A stretch of 64,000 bases of DNA. Origin: Hymenobacter polaris (GTDB lineage: Bacteria > Bacteroidota > Bacteroidia > Cytophagales > Hymenobacteraceae). How positions within the stretch are numbered: the first letter of the stretch is position 1; every line of letters begins with the position of its first letter. Shown here one piece after another: positions 53,368 through 63,100 of this stretch. Below the pieces are notes generated by a model. It was not told the origin of the DNA, made no database searches, and was given only the letters and a program-made list of their open reading frames with translations. The translations under genes and the position numbers were made by a program. The stretch is from the NCBI RefSeq assembly GCF_012927305.1, contig NZ_JABBGH010000001.1, forward strand, positions 868,001 through 932,000, given 5' to 3'.

Positions 53368-56300
53368 ATGCAACGCTACACCCGTGCCCTAGGCCCGCTG
53401 CTACTGGGGCTGCTTTCCGTGGGCAGCTTGCCCGCCGCTGCCCGCGCCGGCGGCATCCAACTCATCCGCCCGGCCCGGCCGCTGGTGCGCATTACCGGCA
53501 CCGTGGTTGACGAGCAGAACCAGCCCGTGCCCGGCGCCAACGTGATTGAGAAGCAAACCCACAACGGCACGGCCACCGACGCAGCCGGCAAGTTCGCGCT
53601 CGAAGTAGCGCCCGGTGCTACGCTGGTGGTGTCGTCGGTGGGCTTCGTAGCGCAGGAAGTGGTGGTGGGTGCGCAAAGCCCGCTCACCGTGCAGCTCAAG
53701 GGCGACGTGAACCAGCTCAACGAGGTGGTGGCCGTGGGCTACCAGACCCTGCGCCGCTCTGACCTGACCGGGGCCGTGGCCGACGTGAAGGCCAAGGAGC
53801 TGAACACCACCGCCCCCACCCTAGGGCAGGCGCTGGTGGGCAAGCTGGCCGGAGTGCAGGCCTCGCAGGTGAGCGGCGCGCCCTACGTGAGCCCCAAAAT
53901 CCGGGTGCGGGGCGTAGGCTCCATCAACGCCAGCTCGGACCCGCTCTACGTCATCGACGGCTTCCCGGCGGCCAACGACGTGTTTATCAACCCCAACGAC
54001 ATCGAGAGCATCGACATCCTGAAGGATGCGGCCTCGGCGGCCATCTACGGCTCCAGGGCCTCGGGCGGGGTGGTGCTCATCACTACCAAGCGCGGCAAAG
54101 AGGGCAAGGGTCGGCTCGACTACGAGTACCAGTTCGGCCTTAACCAGCTGGCACACAAGGTAAAACTGCTCGACGCCAGCGGCTTTGCGCAGCTCATGAT
54201 TGACGGGCGCAACAACACCTACCGCGACCTGGTGCAGAACAGCGGCCAGCCCTGGACCGACGCCATGTTCTCGGACGACAACGCCACGCGCATCGCGCGG
54301 GTGGGCAACGCCAGCTCGGTGAGCATCCCGCCCGACATCTACAACTTCGCCACCCAGTCGCTGATTACGCCCAAGTACAACACCGACTGGCAGGACGAGC
54401 TGTACCGCACGGCGCCCTTCAACCGCCACAATCTCACGTTTTCGGGCGGCAACGCCGGGGTGCGCTACCTGCTCAGCGGCGACTACCAGACCCAGCAGGG
54501 CATCATCGTGGCCACCAAGCAGGACCGGGTGAACTTCCGGGCCAACATCGACGCCGACGTGAGCAAGCGGTTCAAGGTGGGCGCTAACTTGTTTGTGACC
54601 TCCACCAACAACCGCGAGGTGCAGGAGGGCCGTTTCAACCAGGGGCCCATCCTAGGGGCCCTGATTTACCCGCCTACCTTCCGGGCCTACGACGACAACG
54701 GCAACCTGGTGAAGAACGAGGTGGCCGCCCAGCAGTCGGCCTACGGCTACCAGACCATCGAAAACCCGGTGGCCCTGGCCCAGGAAACCAACATCACCCG
54801 CAAGGGCCTGCGCGGCACCTACAACGGCACGGCCAGCTTCGAGATTCTGCCGGGCCTGGTGGCCAAGGCCAACGTGGGCCTGCAAACCTACTCGGAAAAG
54901 TATGAGTACTACCTGCCCACCAGCCTGAGCAGCGGCAACAACCCGCCCTACTCGCCCCAGGCCATTGCGGCGGCCACGGCTACGGCCCTCACGCTCAACA
55001 CCCAGAACGTCCTAGGGGAGTTCACGGCCACCTACGTCAAGCAGCTGGGCAAGCACAGCCTCAACGGCCTGGTGGGCTACACTGCCCAGCAAACCAACCT
55101 CGACCAGATTAGCGTGTCGGCGCAGGGCTTCCAGAACGACGCCATCCAGGAGATTACGGCCAAGGGCGCCGACCCCACCAACTTCTTCCAGAGCGCCACC
55201 ACCAGCAGCGTGGGCTTTACGGGCACCGGCAAGCAGGAAGAAACGCTGCTCTCGTACCTGGCGCGGGTGCAGTACAACTACGACGAGCGCTACTTCCTGA
55301 CGGCCGCCTTCCGCACCGACGGCTCATCGCGCTTCGGGCCCCAGAACCGCTACGGCAGCTTCCCCTCGCTGTCGGCGGGCTGGACTATCTCCAACGAGAG
55401 CTTCTACCACAACTGGCTGGGCGAGGCCTCCACGCTGCGTCTGCGCGGCAGTTGGGGCCTCACCGGCAACTACAACATTCCGCTCTACGGCTACCAGCAA
55501 ACCATTGTCAGCCCCACGGGCGCGGTATTCGGCACGGGCACCATCCAGACTGCCTACTACCCCGGCGCCATTAAGGACCAGCGCCTAGGGTGGGAATCGA
55601 CCTCGCAGTTCAACGTGGGCCTGGACCTGGGCTTGCTGCACAACCGGCTCAATATCATCTCCAACGCCTATCTCAGTCACTCCTACAACCTGCTGTTCAA
55701 CCAGCCCATCTCGGCTATTTCGGGCACTACCAGCATCCTCACCAACCTGCGCGACTCGCGCATCCGCAACCAGGGCCTGGAGTTTCAGGTGGATGGCCGG
55801 GCGGTGGCCACCCAGGACTTCAACCTGAATTTGAGCGGCAATATCTCCTTCAACCGCAACCTGGTGCAGGACATGGGCGGGGCCAACACCATCACGGTGG
55901 CCGGGGCCGAGCGCTCCTACCTCACCCACATCACGCAGCAGGGGCAGCCGGTGGGCATGTTCTACGGCTACCGGGTGGTGGGCATGGTGCGCCAGGCCGA
56001 CGTGGCCAACATCGCCGCCGACAACGCCGTGTACAACGCCGCCACCCAGTCGTTCCCGGCCGGCTACGAGCGCAAGGGCCCGCCCCGCTCCACGGCCTCC
56101 ACGAACCCGCTGCGCCCCGGCGACCTGATTTTCCAGGACGTGAACGGCGATGGCGTCATCAACGACGCCGACAAGCAGGTCATCGGCTCGCCCTACCCCA
56201 AGTTCACCTACGGCTTCTCGCTGAGCGCCAGCTACAAGGCCTTGGATTTCAACGCCGGCTTCAACGGGGTGTACGGCAACCAGGTGCTCGACGGGCAAGA

Positions 56301-56706
56301 CTACTACCTCTACAACATGGAGGGCTCGGGCAACCAGTACGCCGACGTGGCCAACCGCTACCGCTCGGAGGCCGAGCCCGGCGACGGGCGCGTGTACCGG
56401 GCCTCGCGCGGCGGCACCCAAAGCAACAGCACCCGCCTCTCGACCTTCTACCTGCAGAGCGGCTCGTTTCTGCGCTGCTCCAACCTCACCCTAGGCTACA
56501 ACCTGCCCACCAGCCTGCTGAGCCGGGTGCGGGTGAGCGCCCTGCGCGTGTACTTGAACGCCAATAACGTGTTCACCCTCACCACATACAAGGGCTACAA
56601 TCCCGAGGTGGACTATAACAACGGCGCCAACCTCGCCCCCGGCGTGGACTACGGCAAGTACCCGCTGGCGCGCGGCTACAACGTGGGCGTGCGGGTGTCT
56701 TTTTAG
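53368..56706 (+). CDS. SusC-like TonB-dependent receptor
   Basis: The 1112-residue protein has a signal peptide (about 1-25). A CarboxypepD_reg-like domain follows (about 40-115: ITGTVVDEQNQPVPGANVIE). The plug (about 125-240) includes LVGKLAGVQASQVSGAP, IRVRGVGSINASSDPLYVID and ILKDAASAAIYGSRASGGVV. The rest is a 22-strand barrel (about 260-1112), ending GYNVGVRVSF with the terminal Phe. By family it takes up a glycan or other oligomer through the outer membrane using TonB energy. The next gene is the SusD partner, 53 bp away. I chose ATG 53368, which begins the signal sequence. Confidence 0.97.
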   Translation: MQRYTRALGPLLLGLLSVGSLPAAARAGGIQLIRPARPLVRITGTVVDEQNQPVPGANVIEKQTHNGTATDAAGKFALEVAPGATLVVSSVGFVAQEVVVGAQSPLTVQLKGDVNQLNEVVAVGYQTLRRSDLTGAVADVKAKELNTTAPTLGQALVGKLAGVQASQVSGAPYVSPKIRVRGVGSINASSDPLYVIDGFPAANDVFINPNDIESIDILKDAASAAIYGSRASGGVVLITTKRGKEGKGRLDYEYQFGLNQLAHKVKLLDASGFAQLMIDGRNNTYRDLVQNSGQPWTDAMFSDDNATRIARVGNASSVSIPPDIYNFATQSLITPKYNTDWQDELYRTAPFNRHNLTFSGGNAGVRYLLSGDYQTQQGIIVATKQDRVNFRANIDADVSKRFKVGANLFVTSTNNREVQEGRFNQGPILGALIYPPTFRAYDDNGNLVKNEVAAQQSAYGYQTIENPVALAQETNITRKGLRGTYNGTASFEILPGLVAKANVGLQTYSEKYEYYLPTSLSSGNNPPYSPQAIAAATATALTLNTQNVLGEFTATYVKQLGKHSLNGLVGYTAQQTNLDQISVSAQGFQNDAIQEITAKGADPTNFFQSATTSSVGFTGTGKQEETLLSYLARVQYNYDERYFLTAAFRTDGSSRFGPQNRYGSFPSLSAGWTISNESFYHNWLGEASTLRLRGSWGLTGNYNIPLYGYQQTIVSPTGAVFGTGTIQTAYYPGAIKDQRLGWESTSQFNVGLDLGLLHNRLNIISNAYLSHSYNLLFNQPISAISGTTSILTNLRDSRIRNQGLEFQVDGRAVATQDFNLNLSGNISFNRNLVQDMGGANTITVAGAERSYLTHITQQGQPVGMFYGYRVVGMVRQADVANIAADNAVYNAATQSFPAGYERKGPPRSTASTNPLRPGDLIFQDVNGDGVINDADKQVIGSPYPKFTYGFSLSASYKALDFNAGFNGVYGNQVLDGQDYYLYNMEGSGNQYADVANRYRSEAEPGDGRVYRASRGGTQSNSTRLSTFYLQSGSFLRCSNLTLGYNLPTSLLSRVRVSALRVYLNANNVFTLTTYKGYNPEVDYNNGANLAPGVDYGKYPLARGYNVGVRVSF

Positions 56707-56759
56707 GGGGTGGGGTCCCGCCGCCTGCTTTCAGCCTGAACTATAAACAACTATACCCC

Positions 56760-58298
56760 ATGCGCTTTCTACCTACTATCACCTCCCTAGGGCTGCTGGG
56801 CGGCCTGCTGCTGCTGGGCTCCTGTAAAAAGGACTTCCTGGTCGAGAATAACCCCAACGCCCTGCCCGCCGCCAGCTACTTCCAGTCGGAGAACGACGTG
56901 CTGCTGGCCCTCAACGGCGTGTACGCGGCCCTGCGCGACAACAGCGGCGTGGCCGAGGGCAGCGACTTGTACTCGGAGCAGCGTTCCGACAACACCGGCA
57001 CCAACGACACCCAGTCGAACGCCGGCGAGCCCTTTCAGTTCAACAACTTCTCGCTGCTGCCCACCAACTCCTACCTGCAGTCGCACTGGACGGCCCTCTA
57101 CCAGATTATCACGCGCGCCAACTTCGTGCTGGCCGGCTCCGAAACCGTGCCCTACGGCCAGCCCACCACCAAGGCGCAGTACCAGGCTGAGGCCAAGTTT
57201 GTGCGGGCGCTGATTTACTTCCGGCTGGTGCGCGAGTGGGGCGACGTGTCGCTGGTGACGCAGCCCCTCACCACCCCCGACGCCGTGCTGACTAACACCT
57301 TCCGCGAAAAGAAAGAGACGGTGTACGCACAGATTGTAAAGGACTTGCAGGACGTCATCGCCAGCCCCCTGCCCGACGTGCAAGCCGCTGCCAACACCGG
57401 CCGCGCCTCCAAGGTGGCCGCCAACGCCCTGCTCGGCAAGGTGTACCTGACCATGGCCCTGACCCTCGACCAGGCGGGCCGCACCACCAACCTCAACCAG
57501 GCCAAAACCTACCTCACGGCCGCCTACAGCAAGCGCAGCTTTGGGCTGCTGAAGGAAATTGCTTACGCCGACGTGTTCGACGTGAGCAAGAAGGCCAGCA
57601 ACCCCGAGGCCATCTTCCGCATCGTATACCGGCAGGGCGACATCAATTACTCGTCGCGCATTGCGGCCAACTACCAGGCGCAGGGCGAAACCATTAACTC
57701 GCAGCGCACCAACACCGGCGTGGGCGGCAACGTGAAGCCCGACCTGGTAAAAGACTACGAAGCCGGCGACCTGCGCAAGGATTTCTCCATCAAGTACGCC
57801 AACGCGGCCGTGGTGAAGGACTACTTCATCACCAAGTACCGCGACGTGAGCGCCGCCGCCGGCACCAGCGGCTACGGCGGCAACGACTGGCTGCTGCTGC
57901 GCTACGCCGACGTTATCCTGATGCTGGCCGAAGTCAACAACTACCTCGGCGACGCGGCCACCGCCATCGGCTACCTCGACCAGGTGCGCAACCGGGCCGG
58001 GCTGCCCAGCTACGCCGCCGCCAGCGCCAACCCCGCCTACAGCGCCAAGTACCCCACCCTGCGCCTGGCCATCCTGCACGAGCGCCGCGTGGAGCTGGCT
58101 TTCGAAAACCACCGCTGGTTTGATTTGCTGCGCACTTTCACCCCGCAGGAGCTGACCGACTACTTCCGCGCGAAAAGCCAGGCCGACTACGGCGCCGCGC
58201 AGCTCAGCAACTTCGGCCTCAAGGACTACTACTACCCCATCCCCTTCAACGAGGCCAAGCTCAACCCCACCGGCATGTACCAAAATCCGGGGTATTAG
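56760..58298 (+). CDS. SusD/RagB-like nutrient-binding lipoprotein
   Basis: The 512-residue lipoprotein has a lipobox (LLLLGSC, Cys22). SusD-type helices follow: ASYFQSENDVLLALNGVYAAL, YQIITRANFVLAGSE, AEAKFVRALIYFRLVREWGD, LLLRYADVILMLAEVNNYLG, and LHERRVELAFENHRWFDLLR. It ends YYYPIPFNEAKLNPTGMYQN, typical for the family. It caps the SusC barrel and captures the substrate. A 23-bp inverted repeat follows the stop. Confidence 0.96.
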   Translation: MRFLPTITSLGLLGGLLLLGSCKKDFLVENNPNALPAASYFQSENDVLLALNGVYAALRDNSGVAEGSDLYSEQRSDNTGTNDTQSNAGEPFQFNNFSLLPTNSYLQSHWTALYQIITRANFVLAGSETVPYGQPTTKAQYQAEAKFVRALIYFRLVREWGDVSLVTQPLTTPDAVLTNTFREKKETVYAQIVKDLQDVIASPLPDVQAAANTGRASKVAANALLGKVYLTMALTLDQAGRTTNLNQAKTYLTAAYSKRSFGLLKEIAYADVFDVSKKASNPEAIFRIVYRQGDINYSSRIAANYQAQGETINSQRTNTGVGGNVKPDLVKDYEAGDLRKDFSIKYANAAVVKDYFITKYRDVSAAAGTSGYGGNDWLLLRYADVILMLAEVNNYLGDAATAIGYLDQVRNRAGLPSYAAASANPAYSAKYPTLRLAILHERRVELAFENHRWFDLLRTFTPQELTDYFRAKSQADYGAAQLSNFGLKDYYYPIPFNEAKLNPTGMYQNPGY

Positions 58299-58323
58299 TG
58301 AGTTGCGGACGGGCGAGCCGGGG

Positions 58324-58402
58324 TGTAACATCAAGCTCCAGCTTGGTGAATCGTTGAACGACTCGCCCTCCACGGGCTGCCAAGCTGGAGCTTGGCGCTA
58401 CA
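58324..58402. repeat. 23-bp inverted repeat
   Basis: Arms 58324-58346 and 58380-58402 pair over 23 bp with three mismatches; the core AAGCTCCAGCTTGG is itself nearly palindromic. It lies between the susD and GDPD genes and could cause partial termination, lowering downstream expression. Its sequence is unrelated to the GTCATGCTGAG elements. Confidence 0.75.
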
Positions 58403-58434
58403 TCTCTCCGCGCTGAGCGACTACCACCACCTAC

Positions 58435-59349
58435 ATGCTACGTTCTTGTTATCTACTAGCGGCCGGCTTGCTGCTGAGCCTGCTAGGCGGTCCGGCCCTG
58501 GCGCAGCAACCGGTCCAGGCCATCATTCGCACCCTCAAAGACCCCAAGAGCAAGCAGGTGCTGGTGGTGGCGCACCGCGCCGATTGGCGCCACGAGCCCG
58601 AAAACTCGCTGCGCGGCATCGAGTCGGCCATTACCCTAGGGGTCGATATGGTGGAGATTGACTTGAAAAAGTCGAAGGACGGCGTGCTCATCCTGCTGCA
58701 CGACCAAACCCTGGACCGCACCACCAGCGGCCACGGCCGCCCGGCCGACTACACCTGGGCCGAGTTGCAGCAGCTCACCCTCAAGAGTGCCCACGGCGGC
58801 CCCACCCGGCAGCGCATCCCCAGCTTCGAGCAGTGTATGCTGGCGGCCAAGGGGCGCGTGATGGTGAATATCGACAAGGGCTACGACTACTTCCAGGAAG
58901 CCTACGAGGTGCTGGTAAAAACCGGCACCGTAGACCACGCCGTCATCAAGTCGGCTTATCCCTACGACAAGGTAAAGGCCGAGCACGGCGCCCTACTCAC
59001 CAGCCAGCTGCTGTACATGCCCATCGTGGACTTGCAGAAGCCCGAGGCCACTGCCGTGCTGCGCGAGTACGAAACCAAGCTCCGGCCCGTGGCCTACGAG
59101 CTGAACTTCCCCACCGACAGCGCCCTGCTGCACTCCGCCTACCAAAGCATCCCGGCCACGGGCTCCAAAATCTGGTACAATAGCCTCTGGGCTAGCCTCG
59201 ACGCGGGCCACGACGACGAGCGCAGCGTGGAAGAAAACCGCCCCGCCGACGGCTGGGGCTGGCTGCTGGCCCACGGCGCCACCCTCCTCCAAACCGACCG
59301 CCCCGCCGAACTGCTGGCCTACCTGCGCCAGCGCAAGCTGCACCGCTAG
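58435..59349 (+). CDS. Glycerophosphodiester phosphodiesterase
   Basis: The 304-residue protein has a signal peptide (about 1-24, ending LAQQ). GDPD-family residues follow: His47-Arg in VVAHRADWRHEPENSL, Glu74/Asp76 in DMVEIDLKKSKDG, and His89 in ILLHDQTLDRTTSG. By family it hydrolyses glycerophosphodiesters to sn-glycerol-3-phosphate and an alcohol using a divalent metal, probably in the periplasm. It follows the SusD gene in the same direction, which suggests that the locus handles phosphodiester-containing substrates. Confidence 0.95.
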   Translation: MLRSCYLLAAGLLLSLLGGPALAQQPVQAIIRTLKDPKSKQVLVVAHRADWRHEPENSLRGIESAITLGVDMVEIDLKKSKDGVLILLHDQTLDRTTSGHGRPADYTWAELQQLTLKSAHGGPTRQRIPSFEQCMLAAKGRVMVNIDKGYDYFQEAYEVLVKTGTVDHAVIKSAYPYDKVKAEHGALLTSQLLYMPIVDLQKPEATAVLREYETKLRPVAYELNFPTDSALLHSAYQSIPATGSKIWYNSLWASLDAGHDDERSVEENRPADGWGWLLAHGATLLQTDRPAELLAYLRQRKLHR

Positions 59350-59476
59350 CCCCACTGTCCGCGCCCGTTAGGCGACTTTGACGGGCGGCGGGCGTCTTTG
59401 GGCCACTTTTGCGCCCACGTGGCCCCTAGGGCTAGGGCCAGCGGTAATAAACCCGCCGGCTGAACTCATTGCCTCC

Positions 59477-62212
59477 ATGACTACACAACGTACCGCATAT
59501 GCCGGGGCCCTAGGGTGCCTGCTGCTGAGCCTGCTGGGCTGCTCGGGGCCGCAGCAAAAGCCCGGCCGGCTGAGCCCGGAGCAGGCCACCCAGCACAGCC
59601 TCTACGACGACAGCACCCTGCACAACACCCACCTGCCGGTGCTCATGCCCTACAACCGCCTGCTCGACCCCGCTGGCCACGTGGTCGCCTACGGCAGCGC
59701 CGACGTCGAAAACCACGCCCTCGACGTGGCGCTGGTGCCCGACACGCCGCTGCTGGCCGTGGAGGACCGCTACGGCGTGGCCATCATCGACACGGCGCGG
59801 CGGGCCGTGCTCACGCGCTGGACCTACGCCGACGACCCGCGCACCAAGGGCATGGTCACGACCTACGCGGGCCTGAAGGTGCTACGCGACGGCGCCACCA
59901 CCCGCCTGTACTGGAGCGCCGACAACGGCCAAACCCGCCAGGGCGGCGTGCTGGAGGCCGAGTACGCCGGCGGGCGACTACATGTGCAGCGCGTGTTGCC
60001 AATGGCCCCGGCAAAGGCGCCGCTCGCCCTGCCTAACGACCTGGCCCTGACCACCGAGGGCGGCCGGCGCTACCTCTACGTGGTGCTCAATGGCAACAAC
60101 CAGCTCGCCAAGCTCGACCTGGCCACCGGGCAGCGCGTCTGGACCCAGGCCACCGGCGTGGCGCCCTACGGCGTGGCCGTAGCCGGCGGCCGGGTATTCG
60201 TCAGCAACTGGGGCGGGCCGCTGCCCACCGATACCCTGCACCACGAGGTGGCGGGCGTGCCCTACGGCCGCGCCTACATCGACCCTAGGACCGGCGCCCT
60301 CAGCCAAGGCACCGTGACGGTGCTCAGCCAAACCACCGGGCAACCGGCCGGCGAGGTGCCCGTGGGCCTGCACCCCAACGCCGTGCTGGCCAGCCCCGAC
60401 GGGCAGACGGTGTACGTGGCCAACGGCAACAGCGACGCGGTGAGCGTGCTCGACGCGGCCAGCCTGCGCGTGCGCGAAACCATTGCGGTGCAGCTGCTGC
60501 CCGGCCCACCCGGCTACGGCGGCGACTCACCCAACGCGCTGGCCCTGAGTGCCGACGGCCGCACGCTCTACGTCGCCAACGGCCTCGACAACGCCGTGGC
60601 GGTGGTGGCGCTGGGCCCGGCCGCCACCCGCGCCGGCGCGCCCGGCCCCAGCCAGCTGCGCGGCTTCATCCCCACCGAGGCCTACCCCGGCGGGCTGGCC
60701 CTAGGGGCCCATTCGCTGTTCGTGGCCAACCTGGAGGGCGAGGGCGCCCGCGTCGATACGCGCGCCATTGCCCGGGAGGGGGGCCAGCTGGAGGCACCCC
60801 TGCCAAGCGCCCCGGCCGCCTACAACTCGCACCATCAGCGGGCCACCGTGTCGCTGATTGCGCTGCCCACCGCGGCCCAGCTGGCGCGCTACACCACGCG
60901 GGTGCGCGAGCTGAGCTTCGCCTTCCGCAAGGAGCTGGCCCAGCAGCTGCCGCGGCCAGGCCAGGCGCCCGTGCCGCTGCCCGAGCGCCTGGGCGAGCCC
61001 TCGGTGTTCAAGCACGTGGTGTACATCATCAAGGAAAACCGGACCTACGACCAGGTGCTCGGCGACCTGCCCCAGGGCCGGGGCGAGCCGGCGCTGTGCG
61101 TGTTCGGCGACAGCGTGACGCCCAACCAGCACCAGCTGGCGCGCGAGTTTCAGGTGCTCGACAACTACTACGTATCGGGCAAGTCGTCGGCCGAGGGGCA
61201 CCAGTGGACCGATGCGGGCATGGTGAGCGACTACGTAGAGAAGAACGTGCGGGCCTGGTTTCGCTCCTACCCCCACGTGCAGGAAGACGCCCTGGTGTAC
61301 AGCCCCACCGGCTTTATCTGGAACCAGGCCGCCGACCACGGCAAGACGGTGCGCATCTACGGCGAGGCCAGCCAGCCCCACTACGACAACCGCCTGAGCT
61401 GGCTCGACATCTACCGCAACTACCAGGCTGGCAAGCCCTTGCAGTTTACCAACTCCAGCACCATCTCGCGGGTGCGCCCGCTGCTCTCGCCCAACTACCC
61501 GGCTTCGGACGAGCTGCGCATTACCGACCAGATTCGGGCGTCGGCGTTTATCAAGGAGTTGCACGAGTACGAGCAGCAGCCCGGCGACCACTTCCCCGAG
61601 CTGTCGGTGATGGCGCTGTCCACCGACCACACGGTGGGCACCCGGCCCGGTATGCCCACACCCGCCGCCATGGTAGCCGACAACGACCTGGCCCTGGGCC
61701 GGATGCTGGAAGCCTTGACCAAGAGCCGGTTCTGGAAAAATACGGTGGTATTCGTGACCGAGGACGACTCGCAGGCCGGCTGGGACCACGTGTCGGCCTA
61801 CCGCACCACGGGCTTCGTGCTCAGTGCCTACAGCCACCTGCGCCGGCCGGTGCATAAAAACTACAACCAGACCTGCATGGTGCGCTCGATTGAGCAGATT
61901 CTGGGCATCCCGCCCATGAACATCGTGGATGCCACGGCCCTGCCCATGTTCGAGTGTTTCACGGCCCGCCCCGACCCTAGGCCCTTTCAGCACCGCCCCA
62001 ACCGCGTGCGCCTCGACCGCCTCAACCCCAGCCTGAGCAAGCTCACCGGCGCGGCCCGGCGCTACGGCCGCCTCTCGCTCAGTTCCGAGTTCGACCACAT
62101 CGACAACGGCCGCGACGACGTGCTGAACCGCATCATCTGGTTTGCCACCAAGGGCCGCCAGCCCTACCCCGCCGCCCTCACCGGCCCCGCCGATGACGAC
62201 GATGATGACTAA
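59477..62212 (+). CDS. YncE-like propeller fused to a phosphoesterase (phospholipase C/acid phosphatase) domain
   Basis: The 911-residue lipoprotein has a lipobox (SLLGC, Cys22). The N-terminal half (about 75-470) is a YncE-like propeller: VALVPDTPLLAVEDRYGVAI, PYGVAVAGGRVFVSNWGG, PNAVLASPDGQTVYVANGNS, NALALSADGRTLYVANGLDN. The second half (about 510-830) is a phosphoesterase: FKHVVYIIKENRTYDQVLGD, DNYYVSGKSSAEGHQWTDAG, VVFVTEDDSQAGWDHVSAYR. By family it cleaves phosphate esters. The tail is unusually acidic (PADDDDDD). It lies in the SusCD locus after the GDPD gene. The ATG 59477 is used because it begins the signal sequence. Confidence 0.93.
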   Translation: MTTQRTAYAGALGCLLLSLLGCSGPQQKPGRLSPEQATQHSLYDDSTLHNTHLPVLMPYNRLLDPAGHVVAYGSADVENHALDVALVPDTPLLAVEDRYGVAIIDTARRAVLTRWTYADDPRTKGMVTTYAGLKVLRDGATTRLYWSADNGQTRQGGVLEAEYAGGRLHVQRVLPMAPAKAPLALPNDLALTTEGGRRYLYVVLNGNNQLAKLDLATGQRVWTQATGVAPYGVAVAGGRVFVSNWGGPLPTDTLHHEVAGVPYGRAYIDPRTGALSQGTVTVLSQTTGQPAGEVPVGLHPNAVLASPDGQTVYVANGNSDAVSVLDAASLRVRETIAVQLLPGPPGYGGDSPNALALSADGRTLYVANGLDNAVAVVALGPAATRAGAPGPSQLRGFIPTEAYPGGLALGAHSLFVANLEGEGARVDTRAIAREGGQLEAPLPSAPAAYNSHHQRATVSLIALPTAAQLARYTTRVRELSFAFRKELAQQLPRPGQAPVPLPERLGEPSVFKHVVYIIKENRTYDQVLGDLPQGRGEPALCVFGDSVTPNQHQLAREFQVLDNYYVSGKSSAEGHQWTDAGMVSDYVEKNVRAWFRSYPHVQEDALVYSPTGFIWNQAADHGKTVRIYGEASQPHYDNRLSWLDIYRNYQAGKPLQFTNSSTISRVRPLLSPNYPASDELRITDQIRASAFIKELHEYEQQPGDHFPELSVMALSTDHTVGTRPGMPTPAAMVADNDLALGRMLEALTKSRFWKNTVVFVTEDDSQAGWDHVSAYRTTGFVLSAYSHLRRPVHKNYNQTCMVRSIEQILGIPPMNIVDATALPMFECFTARPDPRPFQHRPNRVRLDRLNPSLSKLTGAARRYGRLSLSSEFDHIDNGRDDVLNRIIWFATKGRQPYPAALTGPADDDDDD

Positions 62213-62262
62213 AAACAAAGCCGCACTATGTTGCGGCGTTACACTTGCCTAGCTAGCTCAAG

Positions 62263-62465
62263 TTGAGTAGTATCGCCAGGTGGTCGATTCCCCTCCTTGG
62301 CTAAGGAGGGGATGTTGGCGCGAAGTGCCAACGGGGGTGGTTGCGGGCGTTGAACGAGTTGCCCAGCGGGTCGTTCAACAACTTCAATCACCCCCGCTTC
62401 GGCGTCGCCGAAGCATCCCCTGCTTGGCTAAGGAGGGGAATTGAGCGCCTGGCGATACTACTCAA
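62263..62465. repeat. About 200-bp nested inverted-repeat element
   Basis: Outer arms TTGAGTAGTATCGCCAGG (62263-62280) and its exact reverse complement (62448-62465) enclose several smaller hairpins. These include CCCCTCCTTGGCTAAGGAGG, which occurs almost twice, and GTTGAACGA...TCGTTCAAC in the centre. The element fills most of the 62213-62553 gap. It looks like a MITE or a structured dispersed repeat, without coding capacity. Confidence 0.8.
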
Positions 62466-62553
62466 TTGGGATTAGATAAGCGTTTATTTTTTTGCGAAAA
62501 CGACCCGCAGAACCGCCCTGCTCATCCGGCTTCTTGCGTTTCCTAACCCGCGC

Positions 62554-62971
62554 TTAAAAATTCGGGTCGAAGTTGAAGTACAGCGGGTTGGACAGGGCCA
62601 GCACCTTGCCTGTCAGCTTGAGCGCGGCGGGCACCTGGGGGCACAGCCGGGCTTTCCACTTCTACCCGGTTGTGGTGCGCCACGTCGCTGCTCACGTGGT
62701 TGTCGTGGTCGGTAATTCCCAAGTAATCCATGCCCACCGCCTGTGCAAAGGCGATAATCTTGCTCATTGGGTTATTCGAGGCACCCTTGTTGTGAGGCGA
62801 AGGCAGATGCAAGTCGCCTTTCAGCCACACGCCGCCGCTGAGGCTGGCCACGGAAGGCAGCGGCGCCAGCGCGGCGGGCACCCAGGGGTTGGTATGAGGG
62901 GCTTGCCCCAGGGCGGACAGGCGGGCGCCGATGAGCAGGCCTAGCGGGCCGGGCCGGCAAAGATTTCTCAA
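62554..62971 (-). pseudogene. Remnant of a PHP-domain phosphoesterase gene
   Basis: The minus-strand frame gives VWLKGDLHLPSPHNKGASNN...GMDYLGITDHDNHVSS, an intact PHP first metal motif (GDLHxxxPHN and ITDHDN). After HHNRVEVE the frame becomes proline-rich nonsense. The expected ending LKLTGKVLALSNPLYFNFDP is present in another frame, stopping at 62554-62556. Several hundred bases of the domain must be missing between. At the start, the in-frame codons ATG CGT ATG are followed by TAG before the signal-like stretch. The gene therefore has at least a nonsense codon, a large deletion and a frameshift. Confidence 0.78.
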
Positions 62972-63029
62972 CTACATACGCATAACGGGAAGCAACTTTT
63001 CAGAGCGTCAGGGGCGAGGAAAGTAGTAG

Positions 63030-63080
63030 AAAGCCCGTCATACTTCGGCAGGCGGACGCCAGATGAGCAGGACGGGCTTT
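63030..63080 (-). terminator. Hairpin terminator
   Basis: The 10-bp arms AAAGCCCGTC (63030-63039) and GACGGGCTTT (63071-63080) enclose a 31-base loop containing smaller complementary pieces. It is 21 bp past the PI-PLC-like gene stop (63101) on the minus strand. Confidence 0.6.
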
Positions 63081-63100
63081 TGTTACTTCTCAGCAACGCC

